Shown one piece after another: positions 46,445 through 55,897 of a stretch of 64,000 bases of DNA. Position 1 is the first letter of the stretch; every line of letters begins with the position of its first letter. Origin of the DNA: Micrococcus sp023147585 (GTDB taxonomy: Bacteria > Actinomycetota > Actinomycetes > Actinomycetales > Micrococcaceae). The notes under the pieces are model-generated. The model worked only from the letters and a program-made list of their open reading frames with translations. It was not told where the DNA came from and did no database searches. The DNA is taken from positions 806,001 to 870,000 of the forward strand of contig NZ_CP085253.1 of the NCBI RefSeq assembly GCF_044872765.1. Direction: 5' to 3'. The position numbers and the translations under genes are program-made.

Positions 46445-47824
46445 ATGCAAGACCAGTTCACGGCGTGGTCCGTCCTGGTGGACGGGGGGCTGATCGGCGC
46501 GCTGCTCGCCGTCGGCACGCTCGGCCGCGCCCTCATCAAGCCCCTCCAGACCCTGATGATCCCCGCCTCGGTGATCGCCGGCATCCTGGGGCTGGCCTTG
46601 GGCCCGAACGGCGCCGGATGGCTGCCCTTCAGCTCGCAGCTGGGCACCTACGGGTCGATCCTCATCGTCATCGTCTTCGTCTGCATCGCGCTGACGGACG
46701 ACTTCGACGTGCGCAAGATCGGCCGTCCCGTGGGTTCGTTCGCGGCCTACGGCGTGCTGATCTACGCGTCCCAGGTGGCCCTCGGCGCGCTCGTGGCGCT
46801 CGTGGTGCTCAAGCCGCTGTTCGGCACCCCGGACTCCTTCGCCGCCCTGCTGTTCGCCGGCTGGGCCGGCGGCTTCGGCTCAGCCGCGGCCGTGGGCCAG
46901 GCATACGCCGCGAACGGGGACGCGACCGTGACGTCCCTGGCGTACACCTCCGCCACCGTCGGCATGATCGTGGGCGTGGTGGGCGGCATCATCCAGGCCA
47001 AGATCGGCGCCAAGCGCGGGCACGCCCAGGAGTTCGCCGGCCTGACGTCCATCCCGGACGAGCTGCGCACCGGCGTGCTCAGCCAGGTGGAGGAGCGCCC
47101 CGTGATCGGCCGCCACACCTTCTCCGCCGCCTCCGTGGAGTCCCTCGCATTCCAGGTCGGCATCGTCGCCATGATCGCCGCCGCCGCCCACGGCGTCGTC
47201 ACGTGGATCACCGCCGTGTGGCCGCAGGTCGTGGGCGAGGGCGGGCCCCAGCTGATCATCCCGGCGTTCGCGATCGCGTTCATCATGGGCCTGGTCGCGC
47301 GCGTGCTGTTCCAGGCCACGCGGACCGCGCAGTTCCTGGACTCCGCCTCGCTCAACTCGGTCTCGGGCACCGCCACGGACATCCTCATCGTGTGCGGCAT
47401 CGCCTCGATCGCCCCCACCGTGGTGGTCGAGTACTGGCAGCCCCTGCTCGTGCTCTTCGTCGTGGGCCTGGCCCTCGCGCTGGCGCTCGGCACCTTCGTG
47501 GCCCCGCGCGTCATGACCGACTCGTGGTTCGAGAAGCAGCTGTTCACGTGGGGCTGGGCCACCGGCGCGGTCGCCACCGGCGTGGCCATGCTGCGCATCG
47601 TGGACCCCAAGCTGAAGTCCGGGACCATGGAGCAGTTCGGCGTGGCCTACATTCCCGTGGTGCCCGTCGAGATCGCCGCCGTCTCCTTCGTGCCGCTGCT
47701 GCTGATCGCGGGCCTGGCCTGGTCGGTGGTGGGCATCTGGGGCGCGATCGCCGTCGCCGCGATCCTCGTCTCCATCTGGCTGCGGCGCACGGATCCGGCG
47801 CGCCGGACGGCCGTGAAGGCCTGA
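46445..47824 (+). CDS. gltS: Sodium:glutamate symporter family transporter
   Basis: This 459-residue membrane protein has 10-12 helices. The GltS-type repeats are visible: GTLGRALIKPLQTLMIPASVIAG, FAGWAGGFGSAAAVGQAYA and IVCGIASIAPTVVV. The first repeat carries the Gly-rich hairpin loops expected of ion-coupled elevator transporters. GltS takes up glutamate with Na+; the substrate of this member is inferred by family only, and the sequence is diverged from E. coli GltS. The ATG at 46445 follows a weak GGGGTACCTCC ribosome site. Confidence 0.85.
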   Translation: MQDQFTAWSVLVDGGLIGALLAVGTLGRALIKPLQTLMIPASVIAGILGLALGPNGAGWLPFSSQLGTYGSILIVIVFVCIALTDDFDVRKIGRPVGSFAAYGVLIYASQVALGALVALVVLKPLFGTPDSFAALLFAGWAGGFGSAAAVGQAYAANGDATVTSLAYTSATVGMIVGVVGGIIQAKIGAKRGHAQEFAGLTSIPDELRTGVLSQVEERPVIGRHTFSAASVESLAFQVGIVAMIAAAAHGVVTWITAVWPQVVGEGGPQLIIPAFAIAFIMGLVARVLFQATRTAQFLDSASLNSVSGTATDILIVCGIASIAPTVVVEYWQPLLVLFVVGLALALALGTFVAPRVMTDSWFEKQLFTWGWATGAVATGVAMLRIVDPKLKSGTMEQFGVAYIPVVPVEIAAVSFVPLLLIAGLAWSVVGIWGAIAVAAILVSIWLRRTDPARRTAVKA

Positions 47825-47928
47825 GCGTCCCGCACTCCGACGGCGGCGTCGGGCGGTCCCCCACCACGAGCGGTGGAGGTCCGCCGGACGCCGCCGTCGT
47901 CTCAGCCGGGGTCCTCCCGGACACGCAC

Positions 47929-47958
47929 GAAGGCCCCCAGCAGATGCTGGGGGCCTTC
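47929..47958. terminator. Bidirectional terminator between gltS-like gene and tRNA-fMet
   Basis: A 14-base inverted repeat (47929-47942 with 47945-47958) forms a GC-rich hairpin ending in GAAGG/CCTTC. It lies 6 nt after the tRNA 3' end on the minus strand. Confidence 0.75.
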
Positions 47959-47962
47959 TCTC

Positions 47963-48037
<75 letters not shown>

Positions 48038-48147
48038 GCGACTCGTATGACTATACACACCCGGAGCAGTGCGTTCAAATCGAGGACAGCCGCCCGTCAC
48101 CTGACGGCCACGCCCCCGCCATCCGAGACGGCGGGGGCGTGGTCGGA

Positions 48148-51100
48148 TCAGCCCGCGGGCTGGGGCTCGGGGGCCTCCTCCGCCCCGTCCGCGGGCGGGG
48201 TCCCGCGCAGGGCGTCGTCGGCGGCCGTCGCCCGCTTCAACGCCTCGTCGAGGCGCTTCTGCTGCTCGCCGTAGGCGGCCCAGTCGCCCGCCGCCATGGC
48301 CTCCTGGCCGCGCGCGATGGCGTCCTGCGCCTCCGCGAGCGCGGCGCTCAGCTCCTGGTCCGCGGGCTTCGGCTCCCCGGGCTCACCCTGACCGGGCTCA
48401 CCCTCGCCGTCGCCCTGATTCTCCTCCGGGGTCACGGCCCCGGAGTCGCCGCCGAAGACCTGGTCCAGGGCCTCCTGGAGGGTGTCGGCGAAGCCCACCC
48501 TGTCCCCGAAGGAGACCAGCACCTTGCGCAGGGTGGGGTAGGACGTGGCGCCCGAGGAGCGCACATACACGGGCTGCACGTAGAGGATGCCGCCCGCCAC
48601 CGGGAGCGTGATCATGTTGCCGTTGAGCACCTCGGAGGCGCCCTGGCGCAGCAGGTTCAGCTCCTGGGAGACACCGGCGTTGGAGTCGAAGTTGGCCTGC
48701 GCCTGGCCCGGCCCGGGGACCGTGGTCTGGCGCGGCAGCTCCAGCAGACGGAGCGTGCCGTAGCCCTCGGCCCGCTCACCGTCCCTGCCCGTGCCGGCGT
48801 CGCCGCTGGCCGAGAGGAACCCGTAGAGGACGTTGCGCTGCTGCGAGCCCTCGGTGATCTGCGGGATGTAGGTGGTGGTCAGCGAGTACGCGGGCTCGTC
48901 CTGGCCGGGCACCTGCAGGGTCATGTAGTACGGGGGCTGCTTGACGTTCGGGTCGTCCTGCGTGGGGTCGGCGGGCACGGACCAGGCGTCGTTGTTCTCG
49001 TAGAAGTCGTCCGCGTCGGTCACGTGGTAGCGGCCCAGCAGCTCGCGCTGCACCTTGAACATGTCCTCCGGGTAGCGCACGTGGTCCAGGAGGGCGGCGC
49101 TCATCTCCGAGTAGGGCTTGAGCGAGGACGGGTACACGCCCTGCCACGCCTTCAGCAGCGGGTCCTCCTCGTCCCAGGCGTAGAGCTCCACGGAGCCGTC
49201 GTAGGCGTCCACGGTGGCCTTCACGGAGTTGCGGATGTAGTTCACCTGGCCGGTCAGCAGCGCCCGCTGGTCGCGGTTCAGCGCGTCCTGTGTGGCGTCG
49301 CCGAGGCGCTGCGACGTGGAGTAGGGGAACTGGTCGGACGTCGTGTAGGCGTCCACGATCCACTTCACGCGCCCGTTCACGATCGCCGGGTAGGCGTTGG
49401 TGTCCACCGTCAGGTACGGGGCCACCTTGCGGACCCGCTCCTCCGGATGGCGGTCGTAGAGGATCTGCGAGGCGCTGTTCACATCCGAGGAGAGCAGGAG
49501 CTCGGGCGAGCCGAACTTCACGGCGTAGGCGAGCTTGTTGAAGAGCCCGCCCACGGCCGGGCCGCCGTCGCCGGCGAAGGTGTAGGCCGTGTCCTCCCCG
49601 GAGTCCGCCGTCTGGGGGCGGTCGCGCTCGACGGCGGGGGCACCCTCCGGCGCGCCCACCACGGAGTACTCGGGCGAGTTGAGCCCGAAGTAGATGCGCG
49701 GCTCGTACTGGGAGTCGTCGGTGAGCGGGCCCCGCGAGGGGATCTCGGAGAGCAGGAACGAGGGACGGCCGCCGGCCGCCACCTCGGAGGCGTCAGCCAT
49801 GACCATGCCGTAGCCGTGCGTGTAGATGGCATGGCGGTTCACCCAGGACTGGGAGTCCTCCACGTTCACGTCGCGCGCGGCGAGGATGGTGTCCCGGGAC
49901 TCGCCGTCCACCTCGTAGCGGTCCACGTGCAGCGTGCCGGGGAACGAGTAGTAGGGGCGGAACTGCTGGAGCTGCCCGAAGGTCTGCGAGATGAGGTTCG
50001 GGTCCATGAGGCGCACGTTGGCCGTGTTGGCCTCCTCGCCGGCGAGGGCTCCCTCCTGCGCCTCGACGCTGCCCTCGTAGGTGGTCACCTGCACGTCGTC
50101 GAGGCCGTAGGCCTCACGGGTCATCCGGATGTTGCGATCGATGTACTCGGCCTCGAGCGTGCGCTCGGAGGGCTGCACCTGATACTGCTGCACCAGGTAC
50201 GGGTAGGCCGTGCCCACCACGAGGGCGGTGATGACCAGCACGGCGGTGCCCACCAGCGGCAGGCGCCACTGTCCGGAGAACACGGTCCACACGAACAGCG
50301 CGGCCACGATCAGGGCGGTGACCGCGAGGATCGCGGAGGTGGGGATCACGGCGTTGACGTCCGTGTACATGGCGCCCGCCCACGAGCCGGTCTGCGACTG
50401 CGTGGTGCGGTACCGGTTGAGCCAGAACGTGACGGCCTGGAGGAGCAGGAACAGCGCCAGCGTCACGGCGATGTGGACCCGCGCGGAGGGCGTGACGGAC
50501 AGTCCCCCGGAGTCCTCCACCCGCACGGAGCCGTACAGGTAGTGGATGATCAGGCCGGCGATCCCCGCCACGAGCACCACGGAGACGAGGTACCCGACCA
50601 CGAGGGTGAGGAACGGGAGCGTGGCCAGGAAGAACATGAGGTCCAGGCCGAACTCGGGGTCCGTCTGGCCGTAGGGCACCTGGTGGAGGAACAGCTGGAC
50701 GGTCGTCCAGCCGTTCATGGCCGCCGAGCCCGCGAAGAGGCCCAGGATGACCGGCACCGCGAGGAACACGAGGCGGCGCATGGGCTCGAGCTGGCGCTGG
50801 GCCTGGCTGAGCGAGTCACGCGCGTCGGCGGGGGCGTCCTGCCGGCGGTGGCGCCACGCGAGCCGCATCGCCAGCCACACGGCGGAGCCCATCAGGAGCG
50901 CGCCGATCAGGAACAGGGCCGCCTTGGTGAGGACCTCGGTCCAGAAGACGTCCTCGTAGCCCACCTGGGAGAACCAGAGCACGTCCGTGTACACGTTGGT
51001 GAACAGCACGAACAGGCCCACCAGGATCGCCACGGAGACGATCGTGAGCACGAGCGCACTGGGGCGGCCGGGGGTCGCCGGCCGGGGCCGGCCGGCCGCC

Positions 51101-51297
51101 GAGCTGCCGTTGCCGTCGCCGGGCCCGCTGGGACCGCCGCTGCCGGGGCTCGCGGGCCCGCCGTCGCCCGGGCCCATGGGGGCGCCGCCGAAGGGGCCGA
51201 AGCCGCCGAAGGGGCCGGAGCCCCCCGCGCCGGCGGATCCGCCGCCGTCACGGGGCGGGCCGCCGAAGGGCCCGCCGCTTCCCTGTCCGAAGCTCAC
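48148..51297 (-). CDS. UPF0182 (COG1615) membrane protein
   Basis: The 1049-residue protein has a Gly/Pro-rich disordered N-terminus (1-85) and seven hydrophobic helices in residues 90-370. A large outer domain follows, with IDRNIRMTREAYGLDDVQ and YFGLNSPEYSVVG, and an acidic Glu/Gln C-terminal tail. This is the typical layout and length of UPF0182; function is unknown. The GTG at 51297 has an AGGAG ribosome site. With the Lon-like gene upstream and DUF2342, ThiF and uvrD2 nearby, the order equals Rv3193c onward in M. tuberculosis. Confidence 0.95.
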   Translation of the reverse strand: MSFGQGSGGPFGGPPRDGGGSAGAGGSGPFGGFGPFGGAPMGPGDGGPASPGSGGPSGPGDGNGSSAAGRPRPATPGRPSALVLTIVSVAILVGLFVLFTNVYTDVLWFSQVGYEDVFWTEVLTKAALFLIGALLMGSAVWLAMRLAWRHRRQDAPADARDSLSQAQRQLEPMRRLVFLAVPVILGLFAGSAAMNGWTTVQLFLHQVPYGQTDPEFGLDLMFFLATLPFLTLVVGYLVSVVLVAGIAGLIIHYLYGSVRVEDSGGLSVTPSARVHIAVTLALFLLLQAVTFWLNRYRTTQSQTGSWAGAMYTDVNAVIPTSAILAVTALIVAALFVWTVFSGQWRLPLVGTAVLVITALVVGTAYPYLVQQYQVQPSERTLEAEYIDRNIRMTREAYGLDDVQVTTYEGSVEAQEGALAGEEANTANVRLMDPNLISQTFGQLQQFRPYYSFPGTLHVDRYEVDGESRDTILAARDVNVEDSQSWVNRHAIYTHGYGMVMADASEVAAGGRPSFLLSEIPSRGPLTDDSQYEPRIYFGLNSPEYSVVGAPEGAPAVERDRPQTADSGEDTAYTFAGDGGPAVGGLFNKLAYAVKFGSPELLLSSDVNSASQILYDRHPEERVRKVAPYLTVDTNAYPAIVNGRVKWIVDAYTTSDQFPYSTSQRLGDATQDALNRDQRALLTGQVNYIRNSVKATVDAYDGSVELYAWDEEDPLLKAWQGVYPSSLKPYSEMSAALLDHVRYPEDMFKVQRELLGRYHVTDADDFYENNDAWSVPADPTQDDPNVKQPPYYMTLQVPGQDEPAYSLTTTYIPQITEGSQQRNVLYGFLSASGDAGTGRDGERAEGYGTLRLLELPRQTTVPGPGQAQANFDSNAGVSQELNLLRQGASEVLNGNMITLPVAGGILYVQPVYVRSSGATSYPTLRKVLVSFGDRVGFADTLQEALDQVFGGDSGAVTPEENQGDGEGEPGQGEPGEPKPADQELSAALAEAQDAIARGQEAMAAGDWAAYGEQQKRLDEALKRATAADDALRGTPPADGAEEAPEPQPAG

Positions 51298-51426
51298 TGT
51301 CTCTCCTCTCCCCGCCGGGGGCGGGGTCTGCGGTCGGCGCCGTGCCGGGCGGCACGGGCGTCTGGGGTCCGGGGTCGTCCGCCGCGGCCACGGAGGGGAC
51401 GCGCGGGATGTCGAAGGGCGGGGGGA

Positions 51427-52506
51427 TCACCCACAGGTGGGCACCCCGTCGGGGGTCTCGCCGCGGCCCACGGCCTCGACCACGCCACGTGCGGTCGTGA
51501 GGGTGTCCACGGCGTAGACGGCGATGCCCTCGGGCACTCGGCCGTCGAGGTCCGCGCAGTTGGCGGCCGGGGCCAGGAACACGGCCGCTCCGGCGTCGGC
51601 GGCGCCGCGCACCTTCTGGGCGATGCCGCCGATGGGACCGACCTGGCCTTCCTCGGTGATGGTGCCGGTGCCCGCGATGTGCGCGCCGCCCGTCATCGCG
51701 CCGGGCGTGAGGCGCTCCAGGACGGCGAGGGCGAACATGGTGCCCGCGGAGGGACCGCCGATGTCCTCGAGGCTGATCTCCACGTCCACCGGGAAGTCGT
51801 ACACGGTCTCGAGGAACACGCCGATCTGCCACGCCTGGCCCGCGCCCTCCGGCGCGGCGCGCACGGGGACCTCCACGTCCGTCTCGACGCCGTCCCGGAG
51901 CACACGCAGGGCGACCGGCCCGGGGCCGGCGGCGTCGACCGCCGAGCGCAGGGCGGCGACGTCGTCCACGGGCGTCCCGCCCGCCGCGAGCACCTCGTCG
52001 CCGGCACGCAGCACGTCGCGGGCCGGGCTGTCCGGGGCGAACTCCCGCACGGCGAGCCCGCGGCCGTAGTCGCGGCCGAGCTCGTGCAGGGCGGCCGCCG
52101 TCGCCAGGTCCTGGGAGGCGGTCATGGCCCCCGCGTTGGACTCGCTCACCTGGTCCGCGGACACGCCCGTGGGGTAGACCAGCTCGCGCGGCGTGGTGTC
52201 GCGTCTCGGGTCCACGAGCGCGCTCGCAAGCTCGAGGACGGAGGTGGAGCCCGTCGGCGGGCCGGAGACCATCACGGTGGTCATGTCCAGGGCGCCCTCC
52301 CCCGGGTCTGCCCGGGAGGCGCCGTCGACGGTGAGGACGGGGTGGCCGTCGGCCTCCCCCAGCACGTCGATGGCCGGGCCGGGCCCCTCCAGCAGGTACG
52401 GCGCGGGCAGCGCGAGGGCGGTGGCCGCCGAGGCGGCGGCGATCCATGCGGAGACCGACGGGCGCGCGGCGCCGCGGCGGCTCCTTGCGCGGGGCACTGC
52501 GGGCAC
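51427..52506 (-). CDS. PDZ/Lon-like (S16) membrane protease, YlbL type
   Basis: The 359-residue protein has one N-terminal transmembrane segment (WIAAASAATALALPAPYLL), a PDZ domain (about 160-235: APDSPARDVLRAGDEVLAAGG) and an S16 Lon-type catalytic domain. The Ser is in EDIGGPSAGTMFALAV and the Lys in IGGIAQKVRGA, forming the Ser/Lys dyad. Homologues YlbL and Rv3194c are membrane-bound proteases. The GTG at 52506 is preferred over a second GTG three codons downstream. TAGACT at 52595-52590 may be its -10. Confidence 0.9.
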   Translation of the reverse strand: MPAVPRARSRRGAARPSVSAWIAAASAATALALPAPYLLEGPGPAIDVLGEADGHPVLTVDGASRADPGEGALDMTTVMVSGPPTGSTSVLELASALVDPRRDTTPRELVYPTGVSADQVSESNAGAMTASQDLATAAALHELGRDYGRGLAVREFAPDSPARDVLRAGDEVLAAGGTPVDDVAALRSAVDAAGPGPVALRVLRDGVETDVEVPVRAAPEGAGQAWQIGVFLETVYDFPVDVEISLEDIGGPSAGTMFALAVLERLTPGAMTGGAHIAGTGTITEEGQVGPIGGIAQKVRGAADAGAAVFLAPAANCADLDGRVPEGIAVYAVDTLTTARGVVEAVGRGETPDGVPTCG

Positions 52507-52589
52507 GCGACACCGACTTTCCTGCCGTGGTCCTGGATCAGGGGCCGTCGCCGCAGGCGCGGACGCGCTGGCGGGGGGACGGTCGCACC

Positions 52590-52595
52590 AGTCTA
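52590..52595 (-). promoter_or_regulatory. Putative -10 element of Lon-like gene (TAGACT)
   Basis: The minus-strand TAGACT lies about 84 nt upstream of the GTG at 52506, in the divergent region shared with the DUF2342 gene. Confidence 0.35.
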
Positions 52596-52697
52596 CGGGG
52601 CCGCCGCGGCCGGGGCCGGGCCGGAGCGCCGTCGTGCGCCCTGCGCGAACCGCGGCGCCGCGCCGTCCATCCGTGGGCCTGGCGCGAGGCCCGCGGA

Positions 52698-52703
52698 TAC
52701 GCT
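52698..52703 (+). promoter_or_regulatory. -10 element TACGCT, leaderless DUF2342 gene
   Basis: TACGCT lies 7 nt before the ATG at 52711. Sequence and spacing are identical to those at the CHY gene (4106-4111). Confidence 0.45.
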
Positions 52704-52710
52704 GTTCGGC

Positions 52711-54111
52711 ATGACTGACCACCCGCAGACCCCCGGATCCGACGACGGCCGCGACCCCCTGGAGGACATGCTCCGGCAGATGTTCGGCGGGCAGGCCCCG
52801 GACGTCGAGGAGATCCGCCGCGCCATGCAGGGCATGGGCGGGACCGGCGGCATGCCCTTCGACCCCTCCCGGCTGGACCCCGCCATGATGCAGCAGGCCA
52901 TGGCGCAGTTCCAGGCCATGATGAACCCGGGCGCGGGCTCCGAGGGCCCGGTCAACTGGACCCTGGCCAAGCAGGCCGCGCGCCAGGCGGTCGCGGGCGA
53001 GGACCCCGCCGTGGGCTCCTTCGCTCGCCGCGAGGTGGACGAGGCCCTGCGCCTGGCCGAGCTCTGGCTGGACGGCGTGACGGACACGGAGTCCACGGGG
53101 CAGATGGGGGCCGCGTGGTCCCGCGCCGAGTGGGTCGAGGCCACCATGGAGAACTGGCAGCGGATGACCGGCCCCGTGGCCGTCTCGCTCGCGAACGCGA
53201 TGTCCGCCGCCATCGAGCAGCAGCTGCCCGGCCAGCTGCCCGAGGGCATGGACCCCTCGATGCTGGGCGGCCTGCAGCCCATGCTCAAGAACATGGGCGG
53301 CACCATGTTCGGCCTCCAGCTCGGCGGCGCCGTGGGCGCGCTCGGCAAGGACGTGCTCTCGGGAACGGACATCGGCCTGCCGATCGCCGGCCACCGCCTG
53401 GCCCTGATCCCCGTGAACATCGAGGAGTTCGGCGACGGGCTCAGCGTCCCGGACGACCAGGTGCGCCTGTACCTCGCGCTGCGCGAGGTGGCCCGCATGC
53501 GCCTCTTCCTGCACTCCCCGTGGCTCGAGCGGGACCTGTTCGCCGCGATCGAGCAGTACGCGGCCGGCATCCGTCTGGACGTGAGCGGGATCGAGCGGGC
53601 CGCGGAGTCCGTCGACCCCATGGACCCGGAGTCCATGCAGGCCGTGTTCGACGGCGCCTCGTTCATCGCAGAGCCGGATGCCACCCAGCGCGCCGCCCTC
53701 GAGCAGCTCGAGCTGCTCATCGCCCTCGTGGAGGGCTGGGTCGACGTCGTCGTCGCCGAGGCGGCCACGCCGCTGGAGTCCGCGAGCGCGCTGCGCGAGA
53801 CCATGAACCGTCGGCGCGCCTCCGGGGGACCCGCCGAGCAGGCGTTCGCCGCCCTCGTGGGCCTCGAGCTGCGCCCGCGCCGCCTGCGCGAGGCGGCCGC
53901 GTTCTGGGAGCACGTCACGGCCGAGCAGGGCAAGGAGTACCGCGAGGCGATCTGGCGCCATCCCGAGCGCCAGCCCACGGGCGAGGACCTCGACGACCCC
54001 ACGGGCTACGCGGAGCGCCGCACGGCCGCGGACGCCTCCACGGACGCCCTCGACGACGAGCTGCAGCGGCTACTCGACGGCGGCTTCGGCGAGGCCCCCA
54101 AGGAGGGCTGA
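52711..54111 (+). CDS. DUF2342 (zinc-dependent metalloprotease-annotated) protein
   Basis: The 466-residue protein has a Gly/Met-rich N-terminus and the DUF2342 core: GPVNWTLAKQAARQAVAGED, WSRAEWVEATMENWQRMTGPV, PVNIEEFGDGLSVPDDQVRLY and ALREVARMRLFLHSPWLERDL. The family is often called a zinc-dependent metalloprotease or F420-biosynthesis-associated protein. I see no HExxH here; REVAR stands where one might look for it. The enzymatic label should therefore be treated with caution. Position equals Rv3195, next to the ThiF-like gene. Confidence 0.88.
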   Translation: MTDHPQTPGSDDGRDPLEDMLRQMFGGQAPDVEEIRRAMQGMGGTGGMPFDPSRLDPAMMQQAMAQFQAMMNPGAGSEGPVNWTLAKQAARQAVAGEDPAVGSFARREVDEALRLAELWLDGVTDTESTGQMGAAWSRAEWVEATMENWQRMTGPVAVSLANAMSAAIEQQLPGQLPEGMDPSMLGGLQPMLKNMGGTMFGLQLGGAVGALGKDVLSGTDIGLPIAGHRLALIPVNIEEFGDGLSVPDDQVRLYLALREVARMRLFLHSPWLERDLFAAIEQYAAGIRLDVSGIERAAESVDPMDPESMQAVFDGASFIAEPDATQRAALEQLELLIALVEGWVDVVVAEAATPLESASALRETMNRRRASGGPAEQAFAALVGLELRPRRLREAAAFWEHVTAEQGKEYREAIWRHPERQPTGEDLDDPTGYAERRTAADASTDALDDELQRLLDGGFGEAPKEG

Positions 54112-54125
54112 GCCCCGCGCCTGCC

Positions 54126-54860
54126 TCAGCCCCCCTCGACGTCGTCGCTCCAGCCCGGGGCGGCGACGTCGTCGTCTGCGGAAGCGGGCCCGGCGGCGAG
54201 GCCGCGGCCCTGCGCGTAGGTGACGCCGGCGAGGAACGCCATGGCCTCGGCGTAGCGGGGGTGGCGGGCGACGAGCCTCTGGAAGCGGGGCCCGTGGCCG
54301 GACTCGAGCAGGTGGGCCACCTCGTGCACCAGGACGGCCTCCACCACCCAGTCGGGCATGCCGCGCAGCTGCGCCGAGAGCCGGATGGTGCGCCGAGCCG
54401 GGGTGCACGATCCCCAGCGGTGCCGCTGCCGCGTGGACCACGTGACGCTCACCGGATCCGCCTCGCCCCCGTAGTGCTCGGCCGAGACGCGGCGCGCCCA
54501 GGCCAGCAGGGCGGCGTCGCCCGGGGCGGAGGCCCCGGGGTCGGGCGTGGCGGGCGAGGACGCCCCGGGCGTGGACGTGCGGGGACGGCTCGGATCAGGC
54601 CCGGCGCCTCCGTCGGTCGGCGGCGTGGGACCCGCGGGCGCCGGGGCCGCGCCCGCGCGCTCGACCATGCGGGAGATCCATTCCCGCTCCTCGGCGCGGG
54701 AGAGCCGGGCGGGGACGGAGACCTGCAGGCGGCCCTCGCGCCACACGGCGGACACGGTGCGCGTGCGCGCGGTGGAGCGCACGAGCCGCACCGGCGTGCC
54801 CTCCCAGTCCAGGTCGACGGTCTCGCGGACCGGGCGGGAGGCGGGGCGACGCGGCGGCAT
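54126..54860 (-). CDS. M48/DUF45 (YgjP-like) metallopeptidase
   Basis: The 244-residue protein has a YgjP/SprT-like fold with HExxH at 179-183 (VLVHEVAHLLESGHG) and His189 as third zinc ligand. RHRWGSCTPARRTIRLSAQL upstream is the family signature WGSC. A Pro/Thr/Asp-rich insertion at 70-115 interrupts the N-terminal part. Substrates are unknown. A CACAAT -10-like hexamer lies 6 nt before the ATG, suggesting leaderless expression. It is convergent with the DUF2342 gene. Confidence 0.9.
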   Translation of the reverse strand: MPPRRPASRPVRETVDLDWEGTPVRLVRSTARTRTVSAVWREGRLQVSVPARLSRAEEREWISRMVERAGAAPAPAGPTPPTDGGAGPDPSRPRTSTPGASSPATPDPGASAPGDAALLAWARRVSAEHYGGEADPVSVTWSTRQRHRWGSCTPARRTIRLSAQLRGMPDWVVEAVLVHEVAHLLESGHGPRFQRLVARHPRYAEAMAFLAGVTYAQGRGLAAGPASADDDVAAPGWSDDVEGG

Positions 54861-54866
54861 CACACC

Positions 54867-54872
54867 ATTGTG
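54867..54872 (-). promoter_or_regulatory. -10 element CACAAT, leaderless DUF45 gene
   Basis: The minus-strand CACAAT lies 6 nt before the ATG at 54860. Confidence 0.4.
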
Positions 54873-54962
54873 CGCGACGGCTCCGCGGATCCCTGTGGAT
54901 GAGGCCCCCGCGGCGCCTCCCTCGTGACACCGTGGGGCCACGTCGAGCGATCGGAGACCTCC

Positions 54963-55820
54963 ATGCCCCGCCCCCTCCCGCTTCCCGACGGCGAAGGCCG
55001 TCCCACCTCCTCCGCTCCTCCCCACGGCCCGCCCGTGGACTTCCCCGACGGCGTCCACGTCACGGGGCTCGGCCGCACCGGGCTGGCGATCGCCCTGCTC
55101 CTGGCCAGCCGGGGCATGGGCCCGCTCGCCCTGTGGGATCCCACGCCCGTGGGGGCGTCGGACCTCGGCACGGGCTACCGGCCGGCGGACCTCGGCCGGC
55201 CCCGTGCCGTCGCGGCCGAGCGGCGGATCCGCGAACTCCACCCGCGCGAGCAGGTGTTCGCCCACCATGGGCCGGAGGCCGTGCTCATGGGGACGGCCAC
55301 CGTCTCGGTGACGCGCGGACGGATCGACGAATCGCTCGTGGCGCGGGCGCTGGCCGCCGAGCACCCGCTCCTGCCGGTGGTCGTGGACGAGGAGTCGGCC
55401 GTCGGGCCCTGGACGATCGCCGGATCCCCCGGGTGCGCCCTGTGCGAGCACGTCCGCCGCCCGGCGGAGGAGGCCGCCACCGGCCGCAGCCGCGACGCGG
55501 CGTGGGAGGACGGGCCGGGCGAGGAGGATCCGGAGAGTGTGCTCGGGGCACTGCGCACCGCCGTCCTCGTCCACGACCTGCTGGTCGCGGGCTCCTCCTC
55601 CCCCGCATGGCAGGGCGTCGTGCGCAGCTGGGCCTATGCGCTGGACGAGACCACCGAGGGCGTCCGCCCGCGGCACGGGTGCCCGTGCGACCCGGACGGG
55701 ATGGCGGCGGACCTGGCCGCGCTCACCCGGGAGCTGAGCGGGGAGCTGCACCAGGAGTTCGGGGTGCTGCCCGGCTTCGGCGGGCCGCCGGACCTCGGGG
55801 AGCCTTCGTCGGGGGCCTGA
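54963..55820 (+). CDS. ThiF-like adenylyltransferase-fold protein (Rv3196 type)
   Basis: The 285-residue protein has a Rossmann start VHVTGLGRTGLAIALLLASRG (G35-x-G37-x2-G40) and WDPTPVGASDLGTGY, as in ThiF/MoeB E1-like enzymes. Two Cys pairs, C158/C161 (GCALC) and C240/C242 (HGCPC), suggest a structural zinc. The ATP-binding Arg/Lys pattern of active E1 enzymes is only partly visible, so activity is uncertain. The position after DUF2342 and before uvrD2 matches Rv3196. A GGAGACCTCC sequence precedes the ATG. Confidence 0.82.
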   Translation: MPRPLPLPDGEGRPTSSAPPHGPPVDFPDGVHVTGLGRTGLAIALLLASRGMGPLALWDPTPVGASDLGTGYRPADLGRPRAVAAERRIRELHPREQVFAHHGPEAVLMGTATVSVTRGRIDESLVARALAAEHPLLPVVVDEESAVGPWTIAGSPGCALCEHVRRPAEEAATGRSRDAAWEDGPGEEDPESVLGALRTAVLVHDLLVAGSSSPAWQGVVRSWAYALDETTEGVRPRHGCPCDPDGMAADLAALTRELSGELHQEFGVLPGFGGPPDLGEPSSGA

Positions 55821-55861
55821 CCCGGGCGCGTGATCCGACCCCCCGGCATCTCGGGCGGGCG

Positions 55862-55897
55862 TGGTGACTCAGGCGGACCTGGTGACTCAGGCGGGCG
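55862..55897 (+). repeat. 18-bp tandem duplication over the uvrD2 stop codon
   Basis: TGGTGACTCAGGCGGACC (55862-55879) is followed by TGGTGACTCAGGCGGGCG (55880-55897), 16 of 18 identical. The second copy contains the uvrD2 stop (55887-55889) and the first copy repeats it downstream. Confidence 0.85.
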
